From Uloborus plumipes (Eukaryota; Arthropoda; Arachnida; Araneae; Uloboridae): a DNA stretch of 64,000 nt. Below are positions 12,066 to 23,308 of this stretch, one piece after another. The translations under genes and the position numbers were made by a program. Location: assembly GCA_038373865.1 (NCBI GenBank), contig JAXGGA010002026.1, positions 62,001 to 126,000 on the forward strand, given 5' to 3'. Each line of letters opens with the position of its first letter. Within the stretch, counting starts at the first letter, position 1. Under the pieces are notes generated by a model that made no database searches, was not told the DNA's origin, and saw only the letters and a program-made list of their open reading frames with translations.

Positions 12066-13803
12066 TAGTCCAGGCTAGTGTCCAATGTCATGATACCTAA
12101 AATTTTTATATATATGACATTTTTTGGTGGTTTCTATATGAATTTGACCTGCTGATTCCGAATCCGTTGAGTGCCAGACGCTAAACCTTGAGCATTTTAT
12201 GTCAAAATGGCGAAATCTAATATGGCTGCTATAAAAGGTATGAAGCAAATTAATGGAAACGTACGTGCAACGAAACATATTTTACACGTAAAAATGATTA
12301 TACTTTTTACTCAAAATACAATTCTAATGAAAACAAATATTTATGAAAGTATACGAAAAAATTTTTTTACCAAATGGTAAAATTCAAGATATCAGCCTAA
12401 AAAGTTCTAAGGTTTGATTTTCAGGTATTAATCATTTTTAAACCGTAATGGACATGAAAATAGAGTGTTTTAATGAAGATAAATGTTTAAAATGATATGC
12501 AGGTATTATAAAAAATGTGATTTAGCCTAAAAATAAGACTAAAAATATTTAGAAACATTTCAAATTTAAGTTTCGGTATTTCGTCGGTTTAAATACAAGT
12601 TTCTTTTACGAGAGAGCTTCCTATATTGATATAAGTTGCATGAACGCGGACTTCTTGCTGTTGTGAAAGGTATTTTTAGCTACCAGTTGAAAGGTATATC
12701 CAATTTGTTTGTTTAGTGTTCCAGGCCCCCAATGTGTAATTGTTACTGTTACCAAGATCCTTTTCCGATTAAATTGATGTTGGAATTCAACAAGCTTTTG
12801 TTTCTCATTAAGAAACTGATATGATTATGATTCACTACTTAGATAAAGTCAGTAACCTTCCTAAAGAATTTAGAAACCTTCCAAATAAAAATCAGTCACT
12901 TTACGGCAAGAAATTGAGAACTTTCCTAAACTTTTCTGTTCGGCACTTTTCTGGCTTACCAGGAAGGCTCCTAGAGCAGTTTAACAAATATGGCCAGTGC
13001 TAGGGCAGAAATTACAACCAAAAAGCTGAGCTGCTTATTAGTTCTGCAAATCTTGCAAAACTACAATATCGAAAGATTGCACCTACCCTTATTTGGGTGA
13101 AGTCAATATGGACAATCCGTCATCGAGCTGAAGGCGAAACACTAAACAAACACATTGGATATACCTTCCAAGTGGTTTTTAAAAATACCTTTCACAACAG
13201 CAAAATGTCCGCGTTCATGCAACTTGTATCAATATAGGAAGCTCTCTCGTAAAAGAAACTTGATTCTTCAAGGAAATTGGTTTAAACCGGCGAAATACCG
13301 AAACTTAAATTTGAAATGTTTCTAAATATTTTTAGTCTTATTTTTAGGCTAAATCACATTTTTTATAATCCCTGCATATCATTTTAAACATTTATCTTTG
13401 TTAAAACATTCTATTTTCATGTCCATTACCATTTAAAAAATGATTAATACCTGAAAATCAAACCTTACAACTTTTTAGGTTAATATCTTGAATTTTACCA
13501 TTTGGTAAAAATTTTCATTCGTATATTTTTCATAAATATTTATTTTCAAAATAATTGTATTTTGACTACAGAGTACAATCATTTTTACGTGTAAAATATG
13601 TTTCGTTGCACGTGCGTTTCCATTAATTTGCTTCATACCTTTTATAGCAGCCATATTGGATTTCGCCATTTTGACAAAAATGCTCAAGGTTTAGCGTCTG
13701 GCACTAAACGGATTCGGAATCAGCAGGTCAAATTCATATAGAAACCACCAAAAAATGTCATATATATAAAAATTTTAGGTATATGGTTTTCTAGCCTAGA
13801 CTA
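12066..13803. mobile_element. long-inverted-repeat (foldback) DNA element
   Basis: The left arm (12066-12720) and right arm (13138-13803) are imperfect inverted copies about 650-660 bp long. The extreme ends are TAGTCCAGGCTAG and CTAGCCTAGACTA. If TA is the target duplication, the element ends are GTCYAGGCTAG, which would suit a Tc1/mariner-type mechanism. Small insertions and deletions distinguish the arms. The 417-bp loop holds a broken open frame (12821-13248). Confidence 0.75.
12821..13248 (+). pseudogene. broken open frame in the loop of the foldback element
   Basis: One frame is open from ATG 12821 to a TAG at 13001-13003, then open again to a TAG at about 13246. It gives about 60 plus about 81 residues, and the second part runs into the right arm. 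I do not recognise the product. It may be the remnant of a gene carried by the element, or chance. Confidence 0.25.
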
Positions 13804-14400
13804 AACGGAAAAGCTGGGGAGGAAAGTGTACATAACTCGAGAAAGCAGGAGGTAAATTATATAATGTTTTAAAAACACTACAAATATTTTGATAACCTGA
13901 TGATGAACTTCAGACTTTTGTTTTCTTATTTCTTTTGCCCATTTGACTTGAGCTTATCATTTTAGCCTCTGGTTATTCCCCCTGCGTCAGGTTTTCATTA
14001 CCGTGTTCACAGATATTATTGCAGTGTTTTTTGTCTGTCATTTCCATATCCCATAGATGAAGGCTTACTGAGCCATCTAAAGCTTTAATTACGGCGAACG
14101 ATCTCTGCTGTTTTTTCTTTTTGTTTCCATAAAAACAGACATGGATAATAATAATAGCATTTTCACAAAAAAAAATTTTCGCTAACAAAACAGTTAATTA
14201 GAATTCCTTTTCAAAGACAATTACTTGTTTATCTGAGAATGACTCATATGTATGTGTTGTAAAAAAAAAAAAAAACTCACACACAGAAATCATTCATTGC
14301 AAAATTTTAATTTCTATTACTGTTTTACAGACCCAATTCAAGTTAAAATTGGAATGTAGAAAATAGTTTGGAAAAAGTCGGTACTCTGTATTTCATATTT
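13804..14400. other. downstream flank of the defensin gene
   Basis: AT-rich sequence with no recognisable gene or repeat. It lies beyond the probable poly(A) site of the minus-strand defensin gene. Confidence 0.4.
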
Positions 14401-14406
14401 TTTAAT
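14401..14406 (-). terminator. candidate poly(A) signal ATTAAA for the defensin gene
   Basis: On the minus strand this reads ATTAAA, 159 bases after the defensin stop codon. It is the best match to a polyadenylation hexamer in the immediate 3' region. A weaker TATAAA is at about 14453-14458. Confidence 0.35.
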
Positions 14407-14564
14407 AAACATACTGCAAGTGTAAAATTCTACGTATACAAATGACTTTGCTTTATATAGTGCATTTGGAACAGTTATTACTTTGAGAGCATCCAAGCAA
14501 CTAGTGGTCAACTGTTGATGCGTTTCCTTCTACATCTTGACAACCGTTTTACAAAACAGTCAAG

Positions 14565-14698
14565 TTAGTCATAACATTTGCAGTGGTGTTTGAACAGGTC
14601 TGTGCATTGTCCACCACGAAAACCACTATTATGGCAATAGCTGTAACATTGCATCGGTTCCAACGGACAGCCAAATGCTGCTTCAACAAGTCCACTGC
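14565..14698 (-). CDS. defensin exon 2 (mature peptide)
   Basis: The exon follows a good acceptor (pyrimidine-rich TTTTATTTTATTACAG) and ends in TAA at 14565-14567. It enters in phase 1, so its first two bases complete the codon begun in exon 1. It encodes the last part of the signal peptide and the whole mature domain. In precursor numbering the six cysteines are residues 28, 35, 39, 49, 57 and 59. No stop or frameshift interrupts the domain. Confidence 0.9.
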
Positions 14699-17600
14699 CT
14701 GTAATAAAATAAAACAATACAGTAAACAACATGGCTTATGTTATACAGTCAAACCTCATTAATTCGAACACGCTTTAAACGAATTGCTACTTAAAAGAGC
14801 TCCATCCCCGTCCTCCTGTTTGTTGCTTATTTTTTGTCATAAAAGACAAGCTACGGTTAAGTTGTATTAACTTTGAAGGTTCCTTCACTACAAAAAATGA
14901 ACTGTTGTTTTTACAGTATAATACTAGCAGCTGAAGTTCCAATTTAAACTGAAAAACTCACAGCTGTAAAACTAGCAATTTTGCAGCTTCTTCTCTTCAT
15001 GCCGTAAACTTAAGCTATATTATACTGTAGGAATAACATTCATATTTTAGCGTTGTAGTTCACATTTTAGCTAGGTTTGATTATATTCGCCCTCATGTAA
15101 GAGGGGACCTTAAAATAACTTCCATGTACTTCTGTTGTTTTTATTTTAAATTTTGTTAAACGCTGCATTCACCTACACTGTTGAGAAAAAAGTTTGATGT
15201 TCAATTAGTAATCAATTAAATTTAGAATAAGATCAGCTTAAATCATTTTATCGGGAAAAAGCTTCACCCGTGGTAATGGTGCTTTTGGCTGTCACCAATT
15301 CATAAAAGCAGATTGATGTTCAATTAGCAATCAATTAAATTTAGAATAAGATCAGCTTAAATCATTTTATTGGGAAAAAGCTTCACCAGTGGTAATGGTG
15401 CTTTTGGCGGTCACTAATTCATAAAAGCACCATTCTATTGGAGAAACATATCCCGAATCAGATTGTTGTATCCAAGTTTTGCTAAATTATCGGTCAAACA
15501 TTTTTTTGGTTAAACGTTGAACTCTATATTTACCAGCATAAGTATTGTTAAAACATTGATCGTGGCAATGATTTTTTGTCATTTATTTATGTCAAAACCT
15601 TTTTTTTCCAATAGGTCTGCGGTTGGCTGTTAACCATTTCCACACTTTGTGGCAATCCCAGAGGCGGCACCCATTCTTTTATGGGCATCCCTATCGGCGG
15701 GCTGTCATTACCACGAGAGTTTTGTCGCCCAGTTTCCACACCAGATGGAGGCACCTGGGCTCCATTCGATACGAAAATGTACTGGGAATTTAATTTTGCC
15801 GAGAGATACTGCATGCCAAGCGAGCACTCGAGGGATCTTTTACACGCCGTATATTCATAGGACATGGAAGCTGTTGATTTTCTGCTTCATGAAAATCAAC
15901 CGACTGGAGTCGGGTTTAATCCCGCGCCTTTGGACGTGAGAGGCCAGCATCTTAACCACTATACCACTATACCACTCCGTCGGCAGTCAAAACAGTGTCG
16001 TAGACATATGATTTTTCATAACATTTTCGTGAAATGCCTGTCGGAGCATCGCATGGATCTCAATTAAATTTTATTTATTTATTTATTTTATTTATTTATT
16101 TATTTATTTATTTTTGCTTTTTTTTTTTTTTGTTTTTGTTTTTTATGGTCGCTCTTTTCACTAATCACTAAATGGTCATGAACGCTCCCTACAGACCACC
16201 ACGAACATGCTACCTAACTCAGACAACCGCTTATTCACACGAAAACTCGTAATTGCAAAGCATGCTCGCGACTTTCAGTTTGGGATAAGTACGGATCTCC
16301 CCCTCGTATACAATAATAAGCTCAAACATTGAAAGAAAAAAAAATCCTTTGAAATCAATATGGATATGTGATATAAATCACATTTTGATTTCGTTTCAAC
16401 TGCATCAACTCCTCATTCCCACGAGAAACAGAGCCCAGAAAGCGAGCGCGAGCCCCGGGAATGCAGCGTCTACAAAAAGCGAATGGCATCATTGAATGCA
16501 AATGAGTAAACGAATTATTTCGAGCTAACCGCAATCCGAAGCGCCGAGAACTAACGGCGAGCCCGTTGATCTGACCAATAGAGTTGCTGCGGGTCAAGGA
16601 CTTTTGCTTCCCTGGTCACGAGAGTGTGAGAAAAAATTCGTCGCTGTCTCCCAAAAGAGTTTAGATGGACTCGCACGCTTCCCTTTTCGTTGGAACCACC
16701 ATGAAGAAGAGACATCGAACCTAAGCCATCGCAGGAGCCTTTCCGGACCTCCGGAACCCCGGACGGTGGAAGGAGCCCGCAGAAAAATTGCTGTCGCCGC
16801 CATTTCCCCCTAACTAGACATCCGAGATTCCTGTGAAAACTACCGGCCATGAGTGAGACCGCGAATGGACATGGTGCAAAAGGGAACAAGTAACTGTCCT
16901 TTTTATTGTTTTTACCGCTTTCAATTGAAATCCCCCTTTTAAGGTCTCAAGCGGAAAATCCAAGTACATAATGTCACCCCTTCCCATTTGTCCCGAGAGG
17001 AGAGTTAGACATCCTTTCGGATAAAACATATGAGAAATGTTTTGTGTGGTGAAAACATTAACCCATTATGGAGTGTGGTGGTTTTTTTCTGATAATGTGA
17101 AGGAATAAGTAAATGGCATGAAATTTGCCCATTTTGTGGTCAGTTTTGTTTGTTTACCTAAAATTTATGCTTCCGACTTTTTGTTAGTGGTGAGAAGTTT
17201 TCAATGGATGTAATTTCTCTGTCATGTTAAATAAATTCTTTGATTATGTTTCCCCTAAGAAATCCATGTGTTTTTGAATAATGTGCTTATTTGTACTAAA
17301 ATTATCTTTTATTCCTTTTTACAACCCTGTCACCTCCGGTCGAAAGTGGTGTTTACCTCCCCACTGATGTAGATTTGGATTATCTTTTCTTTGACCCGAA
17401 CTTGAATTGATTAGCACTAAAAAGATGTGGGTGAGATCTATTTTTTTTAGTTACATTTCAAACCATTTCGTCGGTATTGCAAGCACACCCTCACTCGAAG
17501 ACTGGACCCTTCTTCACAGCAATTGGTTCATGTTTTTTTTTTTTTTTCAGAACTAGGGTTTCTTCAAATAGAGTAAGGGGGAACCGAGAGGTTATTTGCG

Positions 17601-19046
17601 GGACGCAATTAGTGTACGACCGGCCATGAGTAGTGAGTGGGGGCCTTGGACATTTCCCCCCTTTCGCGCCGCGCACAAGTTTCCTCCACCACAGTGTCTT
17701 TTAAGCCATACGGAATAAAATGCAGTTAACTTTTACTGCGACGGGAGAAAAAAATACAAAAGAAATACCTAATAAAATATAAAAAACATTTTTAAATGTA
17801 AAGCCTAATTCTATCAGCTTGATTATCAGCTATCAGTTATCATATCTTATTATCTATCAGCTTGAAAGTATGAAATAAAATTAATAGTACATACTTTCTT
17901 GATGATAACTGTCAAAAATTTTAGGTGACTTAATTACATCTTTATATGTTGATTAATTCAGAAGCAAATAAAATTTAAATTAAAAATTTGAGAGATGAAA
18001 TATGTGGTACATTTAAAGCTATTCACAGTAAGCGGTATACAGCTTACTGTGCTTTCCCAATACCAATCAATATTTCACAAATTCGTAAGTTATTTGAATC
18101 ACACACGATAGTATCGAACCATGAACGACGTTCAGAGCACCGCAAGCACTTTGAGCACATGACCAGTGAAGACACATCTTCGTTACGTTCATTAAGACTT
18201 CAAGAGCTCTGCGCCGGTGAAAGCGGAAGTATCGTACATTTAGGAAGTAAGAAGATAAATAGTCTTCAAAAAAGAAAAAAAAACTAAATATCTTTAGAAT
18301 TGCTGAACTCCACATGTCTGCTTACCAGCGCTTAGAACAGTAGGATGAAGAATTTAAAAGTATTTTACATTAATTTAAATTTTATATAATTGTTTACGTT
18401 ACTTTTCAACTTAGAAATATTTATTTTTTAGCAATATAAAAATAAATCTGTCAAACATGCTCACTAATGTACCGAGGGTGCTATTTATTATATTTAAAAA
18501 ACGAAAATTATAGCATTTTAAAGCAAATTAATTTTTACGCAAAATCTTAAAATAAAGTATGTCATGCGTTTCATAAATCCTGTCTATGAATGTGAAACTG
18601 AAAAAAAAAAGCGCAAATGATATGCGATTTTGTAATAAAATTTGTAGAACAGTTTGATTACAAATACTCACAGTTAAAACAATGCTTAAAATATCGCAGC
18701 AAGAGCTGTTGTACAAATTGTTTGCAGTCCTTTTCAGTTTAAAAGAGTGACTTTTGCGTGATTCTAGATTTCCACTAGGCATAGTATTATTTTGAATTTC
18801 TGCGTTAACCCCTTTCTAATGCAGCAATGATTAAAAATGCTAAATTGTCTCTTTTTTGAAGTGTATTTAAATGTAATATAACACAGATATTTATCTGTAA
18901 TACACAGAATAAAATTAGTTATATGCTACTATAGTTGTATGTATCTTTTCGTCTTTCTTCATTCATTTTTTATATTTTATTTTGCACAATGATATAGTTA
19001 GTTCTTAGTTCAGTAATAATTTAAATACACAGAAATAAAACAAAGA

Positions 19047-19087
<41 letters not shown>

Positions 19088-20767
19088 CACCTTATACAAA
19101 TCCACAGTTTACATCGGATCTGGAAGAAATTTGGCAGGGAGATACTTGGGCACCCGGGAAGGATCATAGGGTGGCTTTTGAGCGGGAAAAAAGTACCGAT
19201 CCGTTCTAATTTCGAATAAGGACTTCAAAATGGCTCTATCTAGTGAAATACTTAATCTTCTCGATCTTGGGCTCATTCGAAAGAACGCAAAAAATATCTG
19301 TTAGGAAAGTTTCCTTCCGGAGGTTTTCAAAACCACTAATCGCTATCTCCACCCAGAAGAAAAATACAAGCGTTTTTAAATTTGGAAATATCCATTTTAA
19401 ATTGAATTGATAAAAATCGTCTGCACGAGCCTGAAAGAAATTAAATAGCGTGAAATAAATTATTGATAACAAAACGGTGTTACCATTTTGTTCTTGAACA
19501 TTAAAAAATAAAATTCTTGCTTTTGCTCTTCCTGTAGCTTGGATTTAAAACTTTTTTGGCGATTGATTCATTTTTCGTACAAATGTCGTTTCAAAATGTC
19601 GACTTTTATCTAATCGGGCTTTTATAGACACGCGTTACTTGACATAAATTTTATTCTCAAGGTATACCAGGCAGAGCCAATCCACGCAGCTAGTGAATGA
19701 CTAAAAATAAATAAATGCATAAAAATAAATAATAAATGAATGATATAAAGCAGTAAATATTAGAACCGGAATTCGTCTTAAAAGGATAAAAAACCAACTT
19801 AATTTCTGAACTACTTGTAAAAGCCACACTGCACATAATTGCCTTAATTGGCATTGGAAAGTGTGTTTATTCGTTTGCATTTTAGCACCCGTGTTACATG
19901 AATATCTCTTATCCGTCACATAATGCTGCTATATTTGAGATAGTACGTGGAACACTGGAATGCTCAGCTAATAAGAGTGGAAAATCGGCCTACATTACCA
20001 AATTAAAGAGTGATATAAGATAACGAGTAAATACAAATAATCGAGTGTTACTTATTCATATTCCAAATATTACTGACCTGTAATCTGAAATGAATGATAA
20101 TGTTAATGCTAAACTACAGTAATATATAATTCATTATCTACATAATTTGAAAATTAACTATATCAATCCATTAAAGTGCCGAAAACTCCATTTACATAAA
20201 TGACTAAGGTACTGTGAAAATTAGGTCGATAACTAGTACATTTTCTACTACACATGTTAAAGGGAAAGTAATATCGTTGCTAGAGCAACAGACAAATAAT
20301 ATACAATCAAGAAAATACATAAAGTTATATATTTGCTTTTTAAAATCTAAGGAACCAATATAACACAATAAAGCATTATCTAAAATAATTTCATCATTAA
20401 TCAATTTATTAAAATGCAAAGAATCAACCAGCTTAAAATCTTACTTAGCATGAGTTTTTTTTTTTCAACTTTGCGCAACTACCACTCAATTAGGAAATGT
20501 AGAAAAAAAAATAAATGAATAAATAAAAAAAACTCATTTTCTTTTAAGTTATATCAATATGGAAGCTGGTACTATGCATATTAACTTGGTCCAAAGAGGG
20601 AAAATCTTTGATTTCGTACATAAAAGAACAAAGCAGAAAATTTGCACATTAACTGGGTAATGTGCAATGTGCGCGTTATCGCCTTTCCAAGTTTAGTGGT
20701 AACACTCATACTTACCCAAAATAGTGATAACCATGCCAATCATTAGAAAAATATAGATATACCTCAT
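14565..20767 (-). CDS. arachnid-type secreted defensin, two coding exons
   Basis: The coding sequence joins 20767-20716 to 14698-14565 on the minus strand (61 codons plus stop). The 6.0-kb intron has GTAAGT and TTATTACAG borders and splits a Gly codon. Residues 1-24 form a hydrophobic signal peptide ending VEA, with predicted cleavage before AFGC. The mature 37-residue peptide has six cysteines spaced C-x6-C-x3-C-x9-C-x7-C-x-C and a GGQC gamma-core motif. This spacing is that of invertebrate cysteine-stabilised alpha-beta defensins of ticks, scorpions and spiders, which disrupt bacterial membranes after secretion. No furin-cleaved propeptide is visible. Compared with typical tick defensins it has few Arg/Lys and three His, so its net charge is near neutral. 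No inducible promoter could be read. Family call is strong; target organisms are unknown. Confidence 0.88.
14887..15050. repeat. small inverted-repeat element with ACAGTATAATAC ends
   Basis: It begins CACTACAAAAAATGAACT and contains TTTACAGTATAATAC, mirrored by TATATTATACTGTA near 15022. It resembles the larger element at 22912-23308. It lies just upstream of defensin exon 2, inside the intron. Confidence 0.5.
15195..15432 (+). repeat. direct tandem duplication, period about 119 bp
   Basis: Two nearly identical units start TGATGTTCAATTAG at 15195 and 15314 and end near CTAATTCATAAAAGCA. They differ at only a few bases, so the duplication is fairly recent. Confidence 0.85.
15600..15985 (-). 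mobile_element. tRNA-derived SINE, minus strand
   Basis: Read on the minus strand, it starts with a tRNA-like head: TATAGTGGTTAAGATGC as A box and GCGGGATTAAACCC as B box. A body follows containing GTAAAAGATCCCTCGAGTGC and GGTGCCGCCTCTGGG, the style of body found in arachnid and other arthropod SINEs. The 92-codon open frame in it is a by-product of the SINE sequence. It sits in the defensin intron in the same orientation as that gene. Confidence 0.65.
16064..16120. repeat. (TTTA)n microsatellite and T-run
   Basis: About eleven repeats of TTTA are followed by a run of T. This is ordinary low-complexity sequence. Confidence 0.9.
16390..16848 (+). promoter_or_regulatory. CpG-rich promoter-like region and 5' leader
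   Basis: In an otherwise CpG-poor AT-rich setting this stretch holds many CpGs. It has a CCAAT box (GACCAATAG at about 16573-16581) and GCCGCCATTT at about 16795-16804, the reverse complement of a YY1-type AAATGGCGGC motif common near TATA-less start sites. No TATA box is seen. It ends at a start codon in good context (16849). That reads as the promoter and 5' leader of a plus-strand gene, nested in the defensin intron. Confidence 0.45.
16849..16889 (+). CDS. candidate first coding exon of an unidentified gene
   Basis: ATG at 16849 follows CCGGCC, with G at position -3. It opens a short frame beginning MSETANGHGAKGN, and a GT donor (GTAACT) lies at 16890-16891, so the exon would end in phase 2. 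The residues do not identify a family. No second exon could be recognised downstream in the window, which a long intron would explain. If the donor is not used, the frame ends at the TAA at 16891-16893 after 14 residues. It lies antisense within the defensin intron. The case rests on the promoter-like context, not on homology. Confidence 0.35.
16890..19050. other. intronic/intergenic sequence without recognisable gene
   Basis: A second, smaller GC- and CpG-rich patch lies at about 17490-17690 (GTACGACCGGCCATGAGTAG), with no exon I can support. The 99-codon frame at 17988-18287 has no family resemblance or splice support. The rest is AT-rich and featureless. Confidence 0.35.
19051..19090. repeat. 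(GT)n(GC)n microsatellite
   Basis: Fifteen GT units run straight into GCGCGCGC. Alternating purine-pyrimidine tracts of this kind can adopt Z-DNA. Confidence 0.95.
19091..20715. other. remainder of the defensin intron
   Basis: About 19100-19220 (CACCCGGGAAGGATCATAGG and neighbouring text) looks like part of a dispersed repeat, but I could not bound it. The rest is AT-rich without exons or clear elements. Confidence 0.35.
20716..20767 (-). CDS. defensin exon 1 (signal peptide)
   Basis: ATG (20765-20767) opens 17 hydrophobic codons starting MRYIYIFLM. One further base precedes a perfect GTAAGT donor. Just upstream on the minus strand, TTAATTTCAG (acceptor at 20782-20783) leaves a 14-base untranslated leader, and a second AG lies at 20774-20775. 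The 5' leader is therefore probably itself spliced from an upstream non-coding exon. The phase-1 junction fits exon 2 exactly and yields a Gly codon. Confidence 0.85.
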
Positions 20768-20783
20768 CTTTTATCTGAAACCT

Positions 20784-21092
20784 GAAATTAACAAGGATTA
20801 AAAAATATTTAGATACGTAATGGATTATTTCTTGTTTTATGAAATATATTTTTTTACTGCTACACACCTTAAACATAATACAAGTTAAATGCAATCGAAT
20901 CAAAAAACTGAAATAAATAAATAAATAAAAATAGAAGTTTAATGTAATTAAATTTTTAAAAATTATCTGACGTCATTAAAAAATATACAAAATACGAACA
21001 CGTACTATTTGCTTTTGAGGGTCTTTCATTGTCCCTTGTAGAAAAATGAAGAATTCGTCTGATAGGGATTCAAAAAATCAGGAAGGGAGTGA
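20784..21092. other. AT-rich sequence upstream of defensin exon 1
   Basis: This is either part of a 5'-leader intron or the upstream flank of the defensin. No exon or repeat is visible. Confidence 0.35.
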
Positions 21093-21281
21093 CTAGGGAC
21101 GTCATTTCAAGTTTTTCCAGGGTGGTGGGGGGGGGGGGGTTGGGGCAAAAGGTCCAAACACAATGCAATTTTATCGGAAAACATAAAAAAACACGCCCAC
21201 TTATATGTAAATACATTGATTTCTCAAAGCCAGGGAGGGGGGGCAATTGACCCCCCTTGACAACCCTAAATGACGGGCCTG
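21093..21281 (+). mobile_element. hAT MITE, family with GGGACGTCATTT ends, copy 1
   Basis: It starts CTAGGGACGTCATTTCAAG and ends AAATGACGGGCCTG. Internally it shares CACTTATATGTAAATACATT with the copy at 39063-39228. G- and C-runs flank the core. GAGTGA and GAGTGG next to the ends may be an imperfect target duplication. Confidence 0.75.
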
Positions 21282-21462
21282 AGAGTGGCATATTTAACGC
21301 TATAACACCTCTGCATGCTTGAGCGAAGCATGCAAGAAGTACTTGGTTGAAATTTAATAAAATCGCTTTTTTTTACAGTATAGTTTTTTTTACAGCTTTT
21401 CTCATATTCAAGTTTAATCTTTTTATGAGTCGCTTGCCATGGTTGATGGGGAATGTCTGAAC

Positions 21463-21662
21463 TCAGTGGCGTACATAGCATCTCCGCAAAACCCGCAGCG
21501 TGGATGGGGGGGGGGGGTGCACGAGGTTTTTGAGGGCGCACGATCAGGAAATTATCACAATGATTTGCATGGGGGAAATATTTTTTTAAAGTTTAAACGG
21601 GAGGTGCGGGGGGGGGGGGGTAGCACTTCCAAATCTTGAATGGGGCGCACGTACGCTACACA
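21463..21662. mobile_element. probable hAT-like MITE remnant
   Basis: The left CAGTGGCGTACATAGC is mirrored loosely by GCACGTACGCTACACATG on the right. There are two internal G-runs, as in other hAT MITEs of this window. Ends are degraded and no target duplication is clear. Confidence 0.4.
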
Positions 21663-22911
21663 TGAATTCCATAAGGCCATAGTAAGGAGGGATACTTATC
21701 TTCGTCTCATTGTCTGTGGTACATCCAGGACGTTAGATTTCGCCGGACAAGCTTGGCGCTTTTATCAAATTTGATCCGTATGATATTAAACGTGAGTTGG
21801 GCTGTTGGCGTTAACTCAATTTGAAACAAGTGAGAAAAAATATACATACTATTTCAAAAGAGTGTTATAATTTTTCGATTTGCATTTACAAAGCCATTTT
21901 TGTTTACAAGTTTTTTTGTTCTTGGTTGGATATTATGTTTTAATACAATTTATCTTGCTCATAAATAGTGAATGACGTGTTATGTTTTGTATGTGTGTGT
22001 GTGTAAAGTTATAGCATGTGATTGTTTATTGTTGCGAGAAATATTTAAAAACTACTACATTATTCACAACCATGCAATATGTTTTCTTATTCTAATGTCC
22101 CCTATCCTAAATAACTTTAATCCATGTTTCTTTGAGGTTTTGCCTTCTTTTTTTTTCGAAGTGTACTTTAAAACTGAAATATTTATTAAATTATAAAAAA
22201 AACTACATTTAATATTTCACTTAGAATGAATAATAAATATACCTCAAGCAGCTAATACTACTTCTCAGCAGTTTTAGATAAGTTAGTTCGAAGCTAGAAG
22301 TATCAGAAAACAAATATGTGGCAGGATGTTTTGTTGCTAGATCTTCCTAAGAAGTGTCTTATTTTTAACGAACTCGCTTCTTTGTTCGATAAAAACAGGA
22401 TTAGGTGAAAACGGATTAAGTTCGCAGTAAAATGAAACTTTTTTTGGAACATTATCTATATTTTACTTACCTGCTTAAGCTTTTTTTCTTTTTGATGTTA
22501 CCTTCGGTAACACAATTTAGGGCTAAGACACATTTCTATTATACCATATTCAACCATGTATTAGATTATTTTGGGGATGCAAATAGTTTACAATTCATTT
22601 TTTCTTTTAATTGAACGCTTGCTGTTAATGATTTTTTTCTTTAGTTGCGTGACATATGTATGCTATTTTTTTAAACTGAAATTTGTTTTGCGGAAAGTGT
22701 TAGGATTATACTGCTATTACTTAATTACTAACGACAGCCATTACTAATCGGAAATGGATTTTCTTTAACTTATTATACCTTCTGCATCGGTAAATAACTC
22801 AGGAAAGCAATGTATGAGACAATTTTTTTGTGTAAATGCAGAGCAGCATAATCATAATCACTACTTTTCATTTTCACAATCTTGAGAAACTTTAATCAAA
22901 CTGCCATTACA
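21663..22911. other. AT-rich sequence, no gene seen
   Basis: Short frames here have no family features, no splice-site support and low-complexity composition. Confidence 0.4.
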
Positions 22912-23308
22912 CTGCAAAAAAAATGAACTTATTTTTGCAGTATAATACTGGCAGAGGAGGTTAAAGTTTAAAACTGTAAAATACACAGTAACAAACTGTA
23001 AAATTAGCAATTTTAGTTTATTACCACAATTTTACAGGTGATTACCACAAAATTAGCTGTATTATACTGCAAGTGCAACAGTATAATACTGGTAGCAGAG
23101 ATTCCGGGTTTAAAACTGAAAAATACGCAGTAACAAACTGTAAAATCAATACTTTCACAGCTTATTACTGTAAAGCTGCAATTTTAGTTTATTGCTCTAA
23201 AATTAGCAATTTAGCAGTTTATTACTGCAAAATGAGCAGCTTTTACAGCCTGTTGCTATAAAATTAGCTGTATTATACTGTAAAAGTAACATCTATTTTT
23301 ACAGTGCA
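22912..23308. mobile_element. inverted-repeat element with CACTG ends and repeated ACAGTATAATAC
   Basis: The left end CACTGCAAAAAAAATGAACT is mirrored by TTTTTACAGTG at the right. Inside, the phrase CAGTATAATACTGG and its inverse GTATTATACTG occur several times, with internal AACTGTAAAAT repeats. CACTG termini occur in CACTA/CMC-type elements, but no target duplication is visible, so the class is uncertain. Confidence 0.6.

Noticed and set aside
15587..15865. 92-residue minus-strand frame in the defensin intron
   Set aside because: It coincides with the body of a tRNA-headed SINE and lacks splice-site or family support.
16355..16889. 80-, 112- and 69-residue frames on both strands of the CpG-rich block
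   Set aside because: Length follows from high GC and few stops. The promoter-plus-short-exon reading explains the region better.
17988..18287. 99-residue plus-strand frame
   Set aside because: No recognisable domain, no splice borders, low-complexity end; likely chance.
18067..18315. 82-residue minus-strand frame overlapping the previous one
   Set aside because: Shadow frame with no independent support.
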